This document shows, piece after piece, positions 23,401-31,900 of a stretch of DNA of 41,568 nt. The stretch spans positions 1-41,568 of the forward strand of contig JACQGN010000066.1 in assembly GCA_016199545.1 (NCBI GenBank). The letters are read 5' to 3'. The notes beneath the pieces are model-generated. The model was given only the letters and a program-made list of their open reading frames with translations, had not been told where the DNA came from and did not search any database. How positions within the stretch are numbered: the first letter of the stretch is position 1; every line of letters begins with the position of its first letter. The DNA is from Betaproteobacteria bacterium (GTDB lineage: Bacteria > Pseudomonadota > Gammaproteobacteria > Burkholderiales > SG8-41). The position numbers and the translations under genes were made by a program.

Positions 23401-25577
23401 AGGGCGATCCGCTGGTGCGTGGCCCGGCAGAACTCGCCTGCCACCTCGTATTCCAGAGTCTTGCGCCAATAAGCCTGCTCGTCGCGCGTCAGATTGCGCT
23501 TCGCGAGACCGATACGTTGAAATAATTCCAGAGCGCGGTTGGGAAGATCCTGCAAGGCAATGCCGGACTCCCCTGCTTCCTTGACCGTGGCCTCTATGGC
23601 GTGGCGCAGGGCGAACTGCCGGTGGCGGTCGCCCATGTATCCGGCCTGATGTGCGGCATCCTGGCGGTTGTCGGCGAAAACGAGAAGCTTGCGTTGATCT
23701 TCCGGCACCTTGTCGAGGTGGTGGGTGGCGAGGACCGAAACGCTCGATGCCACCCCGGTGCGCAACAGAGTAAGTACGTCGCCACGCGTATAGCGACTGT
23801 TGCAAACCGGGCATGTGCTTCCCCTGCCACGCAAAACATGCTGCTCGCTCAGGTGCTCCTCCCGGATGCCGTCCGGCTTCTGGTCGAATACGCGCCCCGA
23901 CGAATGGTCGACCCAATTCCGCACGAGCCGATCCCTGGCCGCGCTACGGCGTCCGCGAGACTTCGGGGTGGGAGCCTCATTTTCTTCGTCTCCGTTCTCC
24001 CCGGCCTCCTCCTCATCACGCTCGCCCACGAGCTTCGGTGTGATGAACGCCGTGTCGTCGTCGCTGAGAAAATCGTCGTTTGCAATCGTGTGCTCGGGAT
24101 GCTCCGGATGAAAACGAACTTTCACGAAATCCTGTCCGCAGGTCCGGCACAGCACCGCCGGTCGCACCGCGCTGCCGCACTCGGGACAACTCTCTGAGCC
24201 GTCCGCGACAAGCTTGCGGCACTCAGGATTCATGCAAAGTCCTACGTCGTAAACTCCATGGAAAAACGTGTGTAGCTTGGGCCGCAGTGCCGGCGGATCG
24301 TTGTCATCGCCGAAGCTGCCAACGAGAAGGTACGCTTCGACCAATCGTTGCAGCGCCGCATCCGGGAACTCGCCGAGTTCGGGCAACCGGGAGCGCAGGT
24401 CCGCGGCAATCTCCTCGAACGTCCGCGGGCGCTCGGCGGCTGCACGCAAAGCATCGAGGAAGCGGTTGCCTTCGAGGAGCACCCGGAGCTTGTCGTGCGC
24501 CGCCCCCAATGACGGTGCGCGCCGCCCGCACAGCCGTTCGGCGAGTCGCACGAGCGACGCCTCATCCCCATGCTTGAAGAACCCGATTTCCGCATCGGTC
24601 ATTTCGACAAGCGGGGGCATGAACGGCGCGCGCGGAGGCGGAACGTCGCGATACGCTTCTCCAACAATGTCGCTCACCCCAAACGATTCGGCGAACAGAT
24701 CCGAAGCAAAGCGCGCAAGTGCCGCATCGCCACCCGCGTCCTGCGAAACCGTAGCTGAGGTGCCGATGCAGTGCAGCTCTCCCGCCTTCAATCCGCATCG
24801 CGCTTTGAGCCTGCGTATCAGGCAGGCAAGCTCGGTGGCGAGCGCGCCGCGGTAGCTGTGAATCTCGTCGAGCACCAGATACCGTAGGGCGGGTGAGAAC
24901 AGCGCCCGGTCCACCTTGCGCACGAGCAGGAACTCAAGCTGCTTGTAGTTTGTGAGGATGATGTCCGGTGGGGAGCGCCGAATCTCCTCGCGCCGCGTCA
25001 GTTCGTTGCCGGCGACCGGCTCACCGAGCGTTGACGCAACGGTCTGGCTGTCACCCGTATAGAGTGCGAACGTGATGGCGGTTCCGGAATCCCGAACGAG
25101 ATCGCGCATGCGCCCGAGCTGGTCGTTGGCCAAGGCGTTCATGGGGTAGAGCAGGATTGCTTTGGTGCCCTGCACACCCCTCTCCTTCATGCGCAGGATG
25201 CCGGAAAGCGCCGGCAACATGAATGCCTCCGTCTTCCCGCTGCCGGTGCCGGTCTTGACCACAACGTTGCGGTTCGTCTCGACTGCGCGCAACGCCGCTT
25301 CCTGATGCGCGAAGAGGGCAGCTCCCGCAAACGGCCAATGCAGGCGGGCAAGGTCTGGGTGCCCGCTGCCGGAGGCGAGCACATCGGCAAGGGTTTTTCC
25401 TTCGGCAAAGTCACGTGACAACGTGACGTAGGGGCCTTTCACGAGGACTTCCGCGCCCTCCACATGCCGCTCGAATTGTTCCCGGAGCTTCGGATCGGCA
25501 AGGCGATATGAGCTCTTGATGAAGCTTCGGTACTCCCCGACCAGGTGCCGGACGCTTTCGACGACCGAGAAGCGCAT
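20403..25577 (-). CDS. Giant DEAD/H helicase with DUF1998 and C-terminal nuclease domain
   Basis: The product has 1724 residues from ATG 25577; GTG 25583 overlaps the PIN stop and is an alternative. The track of domains is: SF2 helicase core with Walker A KTGTGSGKT (109-117), DEIH (237-240), GTSATVS (272-278) and QRAGRAGR (1031-1038); a Zn-finger insert (Cys448/453/464/467/477/480); further Cys pairs near 1301-1317 and 1407-1410; the DUF1998 signature DCDHACYRCLKSARNQFDH (Cys1544/1548/1551); and a Vsr/PD-(D/E)XK-like C-terminus IPDFAYPDHKIAIYCDG (1651-1667) with DARKRNTLQAKGW. It is MrfA-like and combines what DISARM splits into DrmA and DrmB. It probably unwinds and cuts foreign DNA. It is the last gene of the island. 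Confidence 0.85.
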   Translation of the reverse strand: MRFSVVESVRHLVGEYRSFIKSSYRLADPKLREQFERHVEGAEVLVKGPYVTLSRDFAEGKTLADVLASGSGHPDLARLHWPFAGAALFAHQEAALRAVETNRNVVVKTGTGSGKTEAFMLPALSGILRMKERGVQGTKAILLYPMNALANDQLGRMRDLVRDSGTAITFALYTGDSQTVASTLGEPVAGNELTRREEIRRSPPDIILTNYKQLEFLLVRKVDRALFSPALRYLVLDEIHSYRGALATELACLIRRLKARCGLKAGELHCIGTSATVSQDAGGDAALARFASDLFAESFGVSDIVGEAYRDVPPPRAPFMPPLVEMTDAEIGFFKHGDEASLVRLAERLCGRRAPSLGAAHDKLRVLLEGNRFLDALRAAAERPRTFEEIAADLRSRLPELGEFPDAALQRLVEAYLLVGSFGDDNDPPALRPKLHTFFHGVYDVGLCMNPECRKLVADGSESCPECGSAVRPAVLCRTCGQDFVKVRFHPEHPEHTIANDDFLSDDDTAFITPKLVGERDEEEAGENGDEENEAPTPKSRGRRSAARDRLVRNWVDHSSGRVFDQKPDGIREEHLSEQHVLRGRGSTCPVCNSRYTRGDVLTLLRTGVASSVSVLATHHLDKVPEDQRKLLVFADNRQDAAHQAGYMGDRHRQFALRHAIEATVKEAGESGIALQDLPNRALELFQRIGLAKRNLTRDEQAYWRKTLEYEVAGEFCRATHQRIALENLALVEVQYEFLDKLADDQRFVECCKRAGLTLDKGRVLTRAILDFMRRRRAVSFDFYQSFLDPKKTPWSWLTIDPYNLSIAEHERGVVFFMFDRPEALRSRAVSGRKFEALVKDAERGAAGGVARLVQTKGGLGPVIGDEWTRRVFELLLEYEILESPQVLPDSVRRHLGRTRPLQVSKRVIRLIPATHGWRCRKCSIWRPYRVDACYATANCSGQAADLLVNEADPSNYYVNLYTADRPRRLKSLEHTAQIDQETRARREQDFKEGRVEALVCSPTLELGVDIGDLYSVLLRNAPHGPANYIQRAGRAGRRLRVGFVSTFCSVGSHDRHCFEDPAWLVRGEFRPPIVRLTNDKILARHVRSFALEELNEDFSWLMGDLLEDVQNPAVLNKDHYLPLIEGLKAHRTDTAEKAKEVFGRDAGVAEVVEAFPVQIEETVQDWHRQIVRLHKEFHYYARIVSTRETEQKRRARERAYRELTTDREKAFALTYLAEAGLLPSYQFPTDTFALDPGVADTPTLRRPAWIALFEFAPGNMVYANGHKLKSIRAFFEGGPRSGGGDRGAEQSGRVEPFCFCGHCGFATREAPNSCPSCGEPIALRAEVALIDSFEAEENTQITSAEDSRQRLTFERREHLLHDGEGAVTLYPYEFVALEFRPKAELLVTNWGRQARWGGQGERFELCPDCGRHRPHGLTERAGQRWDEDHRRICNGNPHPYILGYSFPADVLVFPVPARLAPPDEDDAKAFCRTLGKALVSGAQEVLEIEADEIAYFSHKDGAGGWTLLFYETAPGGAGYLEQLANDLGRWANAAHSRLFNHDCDHACYRCLKSARNQFDHPLLNKELVRDILFQLGLAERAGEPRTGQNGEGKQLSIKWIEEHVATSAPEQTSGTPIEKRLLEAIVEGGRLPVPTAQLEIQSESGGLLTIPDFAYPDHKIAIYCDGFAHHGNVDTLTSDARKRNTLQAKGWAVLTFWGRQILRDPTNCERQIWQCYQFRRLAS

Positions 25578-25579
25578 CG

Positions 25580-26089
25580 TCACTTGAGTCCTCGCTTGAG
25601 CAGCGCCGCGGTGCGCCAAGCCGAGAGCCGTGCCGTACCGAACTGCTCCTTGAGTCTGCCTGCCGCAGGATTCGCGCCCGCCGCCCGCGCCAGCTCCTCC
25701 AGCGATTTGAGACGATCCTCCCACCCCAGCCTCACCGCCGCCTGCACCGCGGCGGCGTCGCAACAGGAGGCGATCCATGCATCGCCTCGCGTGAACGCGT
25801 GAGCCCAAAGGTGCAGCTCTCCCGCATCCAGTCGTCTCGAATCAGGGTCGCGTGCGACGAGTGCCGCGATTTCAGGCGGTGCGACCTTGTGGGCCTTCAG
25901 CTTCTCACGCAACGCCTTTTCCTCGACCATCACATACCCGTGACGGTGCAAGTCGCCCGTGCGGGCTTCTTCGCAGCACTTCTCCACGGTTTCCACGCTG
26001 AAGCGCGCCCTAAGCGCGTCCCAGCAGCCCACGCGCACGCATTCGATGATGATATTGGTGTCCACGAGCACGACCTGTCCGGGCTGCAT
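25580..26089 (-). CDS. PIN-domain-like protein
   Basis: The product has 169 residues from ATG 26089. The acidic residues expected of a PIN nuclease are present in order: Asp10 in VLVDTNIIIE, Glu91 in LDAGELHLWAHA, and Asp103/Asp111 in GDAWIASCCDAAA. These bind the metals for RNA cleavage in the family. The last part is basic. It lies 15 bases after the ImmA/IrrE gene and its stop is two bases from the helicase ATG, so the three are co-translated. PIN next to an XRE-ImmA/IrrE protein recalls a toxin with its regulator, here embedded in a defence operon. Confidence 0.7.
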   Translation of the reverse strand: MQPGQVVLVDTNIIIECVRVGCWDALRARFSVETVEKCCEEARTGDLHRHGYVMVEEKALREKLKAHKVAPPEIAALVARDPDSRRLDAGELHLWAHAFTRGDAWIASCCDAAAVQAAVRLGWEDRLKSLEELARAAGANPAAGRLKEQFGTARLSAWRTAALLKRGLK

Positions 26090-26104
26090 GGCACTCGCCG
26101 TCGC

Positions 26105-27220
26105 TCAAAGGTCAAACGGGACGGTGAGCGTGTAGTCCCGGAACAGGTCCGCAAGGTCCTCGATGGTAAGTTCCAGGAGGGACGCGGAACGGCGCACGGA
26201 GATATCGCCGCGCTCGATCGCAGTTTGCATGCGCCTGACGAAATCCTCGTTGAACAATCGCGGCTTCTGTTGCTCCGCCTCGGGTCGGCCGTTCGCGATG
26301 AGCCTCTCATCCTGGATGTCCAGGTGGTCCGCCTTCGAGAGCCACCCGAGATTAATCAGACGCCACTTGAGCGCCTTCGCCGTCACGAGGAATGCGCTCG
26401 CCGTCCGGTTCAGCCAGTCATTGACGTCCTGTTCCCCGCGAGCGTCCCAATGCGGCCTCAGAGCGCGCGCGGGCATCAGCAGCGCGGCGGCGAAATTGTC
26501 GGCGAGTTGCTCGACTCGCTTTTGTGTGCCCTTGCCGCGGTAGTTGCCTTCGATAGGCTCGGTGTGCTCCGGGGGCATCTGCTCCCAGGTCAGCAGGTGA
26601 AAGCACTCGTGGGCGAGATCGTAGTTACGCCGCCCTTCCGGCTCGTTCCGGTTGATGAGGATCGTGTTTACCTTGGGAAGCTGGCATGCGGCGCCGGATA
26701 TTCCCCTAGGTGCCTCCACATAGAGGACCAGCGCCCCAAGCTCTCGCTGAACCGCCCGCTCCAGATCCTGGGCAGGCCTGTCGCCCAGCCGCCACTCCGC
26801 CGCAAGCGCTTCGGCGGCAGCCATCGCATCCTCAAACGTATTGCGGACATTCAAGGGCAGCGTCTTGTGGAGCAGCGTCGCCTTGATCCCCTGATCCTCG
26901 CCCAGCCGGCGATACGTCGCGATCCAGTTGCCTGCGGTCCGCTCGAATCGCTCAAGCAGGCCCGGCGACACCCGCTTGTCCGCGCGCCAGTTGAAGCTCC
27001 CCTCGCCCACGAGGCGGAAGCCGTCGGTGAGGAAGTCCAGGTCCACTCCGAGCACCTCCATCGCCCGCAACATCTCCTCGGCGGTGATCTTGCGCTGCCC
27101 CGCCTCGATCGCCGCCAGCGTCTGGCGGTCCTTGAAGCCGAGCTTCTCCGTGAGCTGCGCTTGCGTGAGGCCGCGCTGTTCGCGGGCGTACTTGAGGCGA
27201 CGGCTGATGAGGTCGTTCAT
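26105..27220 (-). CDS. XRE-type HTH fused to ImmA/IrrE-like metalloprotease
   Basis: The product has 371 residues from ATG 27220. Residues about 4-65 are a Cro/C1-type helix-turn-helix (LKYAREQRGLTQAQLTEKLGF, DRQTLAAIEAGQRKI). The middle holds the zinc protease site LAHECFHLL (HExxH, 204-208) and, downstream, EQLADNFAAALLMP, the usual ImmA/IrrE helix. Proteins of this design cleave repressors or antitoxins on a stress signal, or act as antitoxins themselves. An inverted repeat just upstream (27227-27243) could be its own operator. It lies 31 bases after the TIR-like gene. Confidence 0.9.
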   Translation of the reverse strand: MNDLISRRLKYAREQRGLTQAQLTEKLGFKDRQTLAAIEAGQRKITAEEMLRAMEVLGVDLDFLTDGFRLVGEGSFNWRADKRVSPGLLERFERTAGNWIATYRRLGEDQGIKATLLHKTLPLNVRNTFEDAMAAAEALAAEWRLGDRPAQDLERAVQRELGALVLYVEAPRGISGAACQLPKVNTILINRNEPEGRRNYDLAHECFHLLTWEQMPPEHTEPIEGNYRGKGTQKRVEQLADNFAAALLMPARALRPHWDARGEQDVNDWLNRTASAFLVTAKALKWRLINLGWLSKADHLDIQDERLIANGRPEAEQQKPRLFNEDFVRRMQTAIERGDISVRRSASLLELTIEDLADLFRDYTLTVPFDL

Positions 27221-27226
27221 TGTTGT

Positions 27227-27243
27227 ACCAAATGGTTATTGGT
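27227..27243. promoter_or_regulatory. Candidate operator upstream of the XRE gene
   Basis: ACCAA (27227-27231) and TTGGT (27239-27243) form an inverted repeat with a 7-base centre, ending 7 bases from the XRE start codon. XRE repressors typically bind such short dyads and control their own genes. Confidence 0.35.
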
Positions 27244-27251
27244 GAAATGCA

Positions 27252-27740
27252 TTACCTGCCGGCCGCTTGTGCGGCATCTTCAATCCAGTCGGCAAGATTC
27301 TCGTATCCGTCGTCAGCGACCCAGTCGTATGCTGGATAGATCTCAGAGAGGTATTTCTTGCGGCCGTCCTCTTCGATGTAGAACTGATCGAACGGGTTTG
27401 CGCCTTTGGTCGATACGTAGCCAGACATGTCCTTGACGCGGTGAACCCAGATGCCGAGAATCGCCTTGCCGAGCGCATGACTGCGCTTGATTTCGTGCTT
27501 GACGTACCTACGTTCGGATGTCTCGGACCCGATGAGGACGACAGTCACCGACGTTCCATCAAGCTGGTCTTCGATCCAGTTCTTGATGGCCTCATCGCCA
27601 CCGCGCTTCACCTTCTCCCAAGACGCCGCGTCCCAAAAACCAGAGGCCTCACGATCCCGCGCGACCCAGGAGTTTCGGATCTGACCCGCACGCCAGACGT
27701 CGTTTTGGTAGTGAAAGCTGAAGAACACCCTGCGGGCCAT
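27252..27740 (-). CDS. TIR-like (DUF1863/ThsB-type) protein 2
   Basis: The product has 162 residues. ATG 27740 with GGGAG upstream is chosen over the TTG at 27782. The N-terminal RRVFFSFHYQND followed by a conserved Trp-rich helix, TSVTVVLIGSETSERRYVKHEI and ILGIWVHRV form the flavodoxin-like MTH538/TIR-like domain found in Thoeris ThsB and related sensors. A C-terminal stretch (YEDLADWIEDAA-like) follows. Such proteins make a cyclic nucleotide messenger or bind a partner after phage infection. It lies 16 bases behind the membrane-protein gene, and a shorter relative lies on the other side. Confidence 0.8.
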   Translation of the reverse strand: MARRVFFSFHYQNDVWRAGQIRNSWVARDREASGFWDAASWEKVKRGGDEAIKNWIEDQLDGTSVTVVLIGSETSERRYVKHEIKRSHALGKAILGIWVHRVKDMSGYVSTKGANPFDQFYIEEDGRKKYLSEIYPAYDWVADDGYENLADWIEDAAQAAGR

Positions 27741-27756
27741 GACGTGCTCCCAATCC

Positions 27757-28197
27757 CTATGCCAGTATCCACGCGCGGACAATCATGAGCATCACCGCAA
27801 GCAGTACATAGAACGGCCAGATCGAGATTGACCCGAATGCTTTCAATATGTTCTTGCTCGTCGTAGCAACACCAGTTCTTGGTGCCACGAAAAACACGTC
27901 GTTCACCGTCGCTGACTCTAGGAGCAGTTTTCTGGTGAAGTCGTTATAGACATCGCGGAACTGGCGCTCAAGGGCAAGGTAGTAGGAGTCGAGCATCACG
28001 AATAGGACAATGGGGACCACCGAGATCCAGACGTAGTTGGGCTTCCCCTTGTCCGCCACGATCACGATCACGGCTGACACAAGCGTGATGCACCACGTCT
28101 TGCAGGCAGCGCTGTTGGTCGCCATGCGGCCGATCACGCTTTGCAGAATGGTCAGATAGCTGTGTACCGCAGGCGAATTGAAGGAGACCTTATCCAT
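27757..28197 (-). CDS. Three-helix membrane protein paired with TIR-like genes
   Basis: The product has 146 residues from ATG 28197. Hydrophobic helices are at about 36-48, 55-73 and 124-143. The region LQSVIGRMATNSAACKTW before helix 1, and LDSYYLALERQFRDVYNDF after helix 2, fit an uncharacterised family often seen beside TIR-like genes. It is a good candidate for the effector that damages the membrane when its TIR-like partners signal. It starts three bases after the first TIR-like gene and ends 16 bases before the second. No enzymatic motif is present. Confidence 0.75.
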   Translation of the reverse strand: MDKVSFNSPAVHSYLTILQSVIGRMATNSAACKTWCITLVSAVIVIVADKGKPNYVWISVVPIVLFVMLDSYYLALERQFRDVYNDFTRKLLLESATVNDVFFVAPRTGVATTSKNILKAFGSISIWPFYVLLAVMLMIVRAWILA

Positions 28198-28200
28198 CTT

Positions 28201-28575
28201 CTACCCGAGCAGTTTCTTGAGGTTGTCCCAGTTCCAAGCGTAGAGCCGGCCAGCATCGGGAACTGCAGTGTAGTTTCCGTCGCGATAGCCGATGATCTGC
28301 ACGATAGACACGCTCTCCTCGCGAGCCATCTTGACCTCCTTCAGCACACCGGGCGCCTTGTGCGTGTTGGGGCCAACCATGACCAGCACGAGATCCGAGC
28401 GCTTGATCGCCGCGCGCGCCTTGTCCTCCCAGGTCTTCATCGGAGCGGCCTCCTTCAGCGATGTATCGACCACGTCGAAGGGCGAGTCGGGCAGCCGTGC
28501 CTGCCCGATGATGAAGTCCTTGAGCGCCTTGTCGTTGTCGAAGTCAAAGCTGACGAAAACTTTTTTCTTCGCCAT
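28201..28575 (-). CDS. TIR-like (DUF1863/ThsB-type) protein 1
   Basis: The product has 124 residues from ATG 28575, with GGGGAAG upstream. KKVFVSFDFDNDKALKDFIIGQ, the strand-loop FDVVDTSLKE, and RSDLVLVMVGPNTHKAPGVLKEVKMA define the MTH538/TIR-like fold. It is shorter than protein 2 and lacks its C-terminal extension, and the two are too different to be a recent duplication. Its start directly follows the stop of the GIY-YIG-like gene. It probably senses infection or produces a signal for the adjacent membrane protein. Confidence 0.8.
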   Translation of the reverse strand: MAKKKVFVSFDFDNDKALKDFIIGQARLPDSPFDVVDTSLKEAAPMKTWEDKARAAIKRSDLVLVMVGPNTHKAPGVLKEVKMAREESVSIVQIIGYRDGNYTAVPDAGRLYAWNWDNLKKLLG

Positions 28576-28863
28576 CTACTTCCCCTGGTCGTTGTACTTC
28601 GGCTTCGAGCGCGCGATGACGCGCGCCTCGACTTCCCTCGCCTGCTCGACGCGCTTCATCTGCTCGATCTGAACCTTCGCGCCCGGCACCGGGTCCTTGC
28701 CGTCCGGCAGGTGCTCTTCGAGCCGCTCCTGTACGCGCCCACGCTTGGCGATGCCCGCGTAGTTGGTCTTGCCGCCTTCGCTCTGAATTCTGTAGATCAC
28801 CGGCTTATCATCCGGCAGCTTTGCAATGCCGGTCCTGTTGAAGCTGACTGTCTTCTTGGCCAT
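28576..28863 (-). CDS. GIY-YIG-like nuclease-fold protein
   Basis: The product has 95 residues. ATG 28863 with GGAGA upstream is used; a longer frame to 28935 overlaps the promoter. VIYRI (22-26) and NYAGIAK (34-40) take the place of GIY and YIG, followed by RVQERLEEH (Arg47), VEARVI (Glu79) and KPKYN (Asn91). This is the order of catalytic residues in GIY-YIG nucleases, in a minimal domain. Small versions occur in repair and in phage-defence loci. It is the first gene behind the internal promoter and leads the TIR cassette. Confidence 0.65.
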   Translation of the reverse strand: MAKKTVSFNRTGIAKLPDDKPVIYRIQSEGGKTNYAGIAKRGRVQERLEEHLPDGKDPVPGAKVQIEQMKRVEQAREVEARVIARSKPKYNDQGK

Positions 28864-28906
28864 GGGAATCTCCGATTGCGCGCGGACCGTGTTCCGCATG
28901 GCCGAA

Positions 28907-28935
28907 AGTATAAGATTGCAAATCACTAAATGCAA
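28907..28935 (-). promoter_or_regulatory. Internal promoter for the TIR cassette
   Basis: On the minus strand TTGCAT (28935-28930) and TATACT (28912-28907) are exactly 17 bases apart, a near-consensus sigma-70 promoter. It lies between the methylase stop and the GIY-YIG-like start, leaving a short leader. TTGCA and TGCAA form a dyad with a 10-base centre across the spacer, which could be an operator. It allows the cassette to be expressed apart from the methylase. Confidence 0.65.
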
Positions 28936-28949
28936 GATATTCGTGCTTA

Positions 28950-31900
28950 CTACCGAACAAGTGAAAGCTCTTGCCTGAAAAACTCCATAAATTCCGGGTG
29001 CTTACGCGTGAAGACCGGGAAAGTCCCAAGTATGTGCTTGAAGTCGTCTGTGGTCAGCCCGTAAGCCCTGGAGACGGCGAGATTTGCCTCCCATAGTGAA
29101 GGCCAATGCGCCCGGTCGTCAGCTAAATCACCAATTCCCAAGCCCCATCCAGGCCGACATGGAATTCGAGGCAATCGATTCACTAATTCGGCTGGTGGCA
29201 CCGGCATTGGAAGAATGTAGGTAAAGCTAATGCTTGTCCCGGAGAGCCGCAGTCGTAACCCGTAGTCGAAGCACAAGGAATTGAAAACCGTCATCGCCGC
29301 CTCTTCATCCACGTGCGCGAGTCTCACCCCAGTAAGTTTCTCGGAGGCAGCCGCACAAGCCGGGAGCACGGCCGCGATAGAGGTGCGTGCGTCCGTATTC
29401 CTCGCGATATACCGAAACGTCAATGTCGGTTTTTCCGGCAACGTTCGTTTGTACTTCTTCATCGCCTGTTCCAACGAAAGCCACCATCGAATTGGCCTAA
29501 TCCCCACGATGAATTGCTGAGTGTGCTTTCCCTCGAAGATCGGCCAGAATCCTTGCTCTCGCATTCGTTCGATTAATTCATCTACAGCCGTGGGCGCTGT
29601 TTCAAGTACATCCGCAGGCGTCCAAACCCTGCCCGTGCGCGGATTCGTATAGAGATCTTTGTCTCTCGACGAGTTGTAGATCAACTCATGCGTGAGGTCT
29701 GTAAAAAGCGTAGCGCCCCAATTTCCCGGACCACTTCCTCCGAGCGTTGGTCTACCTGAATACATCTTGCGCACAATCTCCTGATCGCGGGAGCTGCGAT
29801 ACTCGAGGAACGCGAGTGTGTCAGGCGAAAGCTTTTCGATTTCCTGTCGGGTGATCTGCACGTGCCAGGGCTTCGGCCCTGTTTCCTGCAGCTCCCCCGT
29901 GTCTTGCCGCATGAACGCGGCGGTGAGCCTTCCCGCATTCGCGCCGTCCTTCCTCGCGACCAGGTTGACGAACTTGTAGCTTGAATGGATCGGGAAAATC
30001 TTTTTGCGGTTCTCGAAGGCGTAGAACCGCTCAATCGAGGCATCCTGCAACAGGTAGCGCCGGATTCCAACCCAGCCGTCGCCGCTGTAGAAGACTGACG
30101 GCACGACCAGGCCGGCCGCGCCACCTTTGGCGACGAGGGCGATCGCGCGGTCGACGAAGTACTTGGCGACGTCTTCGTGCGCTGCCTGCGAGCGCGCTTC
30201 GGCGAGCGGGAAGTCGCCCCCGGCGCGCAGCACGCGCGCGAATGTCGTGGCACGCAAGCTGTAGGCGTCGAAACGCTCGGTCAGTCCCTCGTGCTCGGCG
30301 TTCAGCTCGCCGATGCGGCGCTTGAGGTCGTTGCCCTTGTAGGCCCGGATTAGGGCGTCGAACTGCCCATAGAACTCGTGCTTGGAGGGCAGCACCTTGT
30401 CCCAGGGCGGATTGCCGAGCACGGCGTCGAAGCCAGGGCGCTCGGTGTCGAGGAGGACCTCGGGAAACTCCAGTTCCCAGTGAAAGAACCGCTCGCGGTT
30501 TCGCACTTCTTCGAACTGCGCCCACCAGGGCCGCTGCCCCGCGTCCGTGCCGAGGTCGAAGGAGGACATGAGCATCGGCAGTTCCTTCCAGATCGCGGGA
30601 AGGAAGGGCGCCGCGCTGCGCAGGTCGAGCAGCAGCTTCGCCTGGGCGATCGCGTATTCGGCACGGCGCAGGCGGTCTTCCTTGTAGGCGTACTCCTCGG
30701 GCGTGTCGCGTCGGATTTCCGGTGGCAGCGGCGCGTCGATGAGGCGCCGCTCGGCGAGCGCGTCGTCGAGCTTGCGGCGCAGCTCCGTTTCGAAGAGCCC
30801 GCGGGTCATGCGGTCGCCTGGCTTGCCGAGCTGGGGATCCGGCGGGGCATCGAAGCGCGCGAGCGAGCTGCCGAGGAGCGAATTGCCGCAGCGGATGTGG
30901 TGCGAGAAAAAGGACAGTGGCCGGTCGCCGGCGAGCGACTCGATCCAGAGCGCCACCTGCGCGAGCTGCACCGCAGCGGGGTTCAGGTCCACGCCGAAGA
31001 GGCACTTCTCGACCATGCGGCGCCGGCACCAGTCCTGGCCCTCGGCATCCCAGCGCGCCTTGACCTCTCCCGAAAGCGCCCGGTCCGGGTGGAAGTCGGG
31101 CGGCGGATTCCCGCCGTGCTCGCGCCGATAAGCCTCGAAGAGCTTCGGGCCGAGGAATCGGGCCGCCCCGACAAGGAAGTGGCCCGAGCCGCAGGCGATG
31201 TCGATGACGCGCAGCCGCTCGATCTCCGCCGCGCTGCGATTGTCGACAAGCGGTCGCAATGCGTGCCGCGCGAGGTCGTCCACCATTGCCGTCGGCGTGT
31301 AGTAGGAACCGCTCGATTTGCGCGCCGCGCCGGGCTTGAAGAAGAACTCGCCCGGCTCGATCCGGCGCAGGAGCTTCAGGGACGCGCCGCGCTTGATGCT
31401 CGGCTCTTCCTCCTCCGCGTCTTCGGACGCCTCCTCCTCACCCTCCTCTTCGCCCTCCGCCTCGTCTTCCTCATCGTCGGGTGCAAGCTCGGGATGCAAT
31501 TCCGCCGCAGCCGTGCCTTCGACCAAGGCGGCGGCGCCGCGCAGATAGAGCTGCTTCTGTTCGCAAAGGCGGACGATCTCGTCCGGCGTCAGCGCCAGGT
31601 CGCGACCGCCGACGCTCACCTCGATCATCATTTCCAGCGCCTCGGCGGGTTCGTATTCGAGAAGCCCCTCATACACATGGCCCAATTGCTCGATTTCAAG
31701 CTCGCGAAAGGACACGCGCTCGCGTCCGACGCCGCGCCGCGGTTGTGTGGTGCCGAGTGCCAGAAAAATTGCCGCGGCGTGCCGGTCATTCAACCGAAGT
31801 TGGCAAAGCAGGCGGCCTTCAGGCGTGTCCTCGCTGAACAGCCGCCCGCCACGCGGCGGAATGTTCTCCAGATCGGGCAGATTCGGCGCGATGCCCTCGT

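Noticed and set aside
25578-25808. N-terminal extension of the giant helicase
   Set aside because: The extra 77 residues come from the frame overlapping the PIN gene, are Gly/Arg-rich and lack homology-like features; the ATG at 25577 follows the PIN stop directly.
25799-27436. 545-codon open frame on the plus strand
   Set aside because: It is antisense to the PIN and XRE-ImmA/IrrE genes and has no protein-like features or ribosome binding site.
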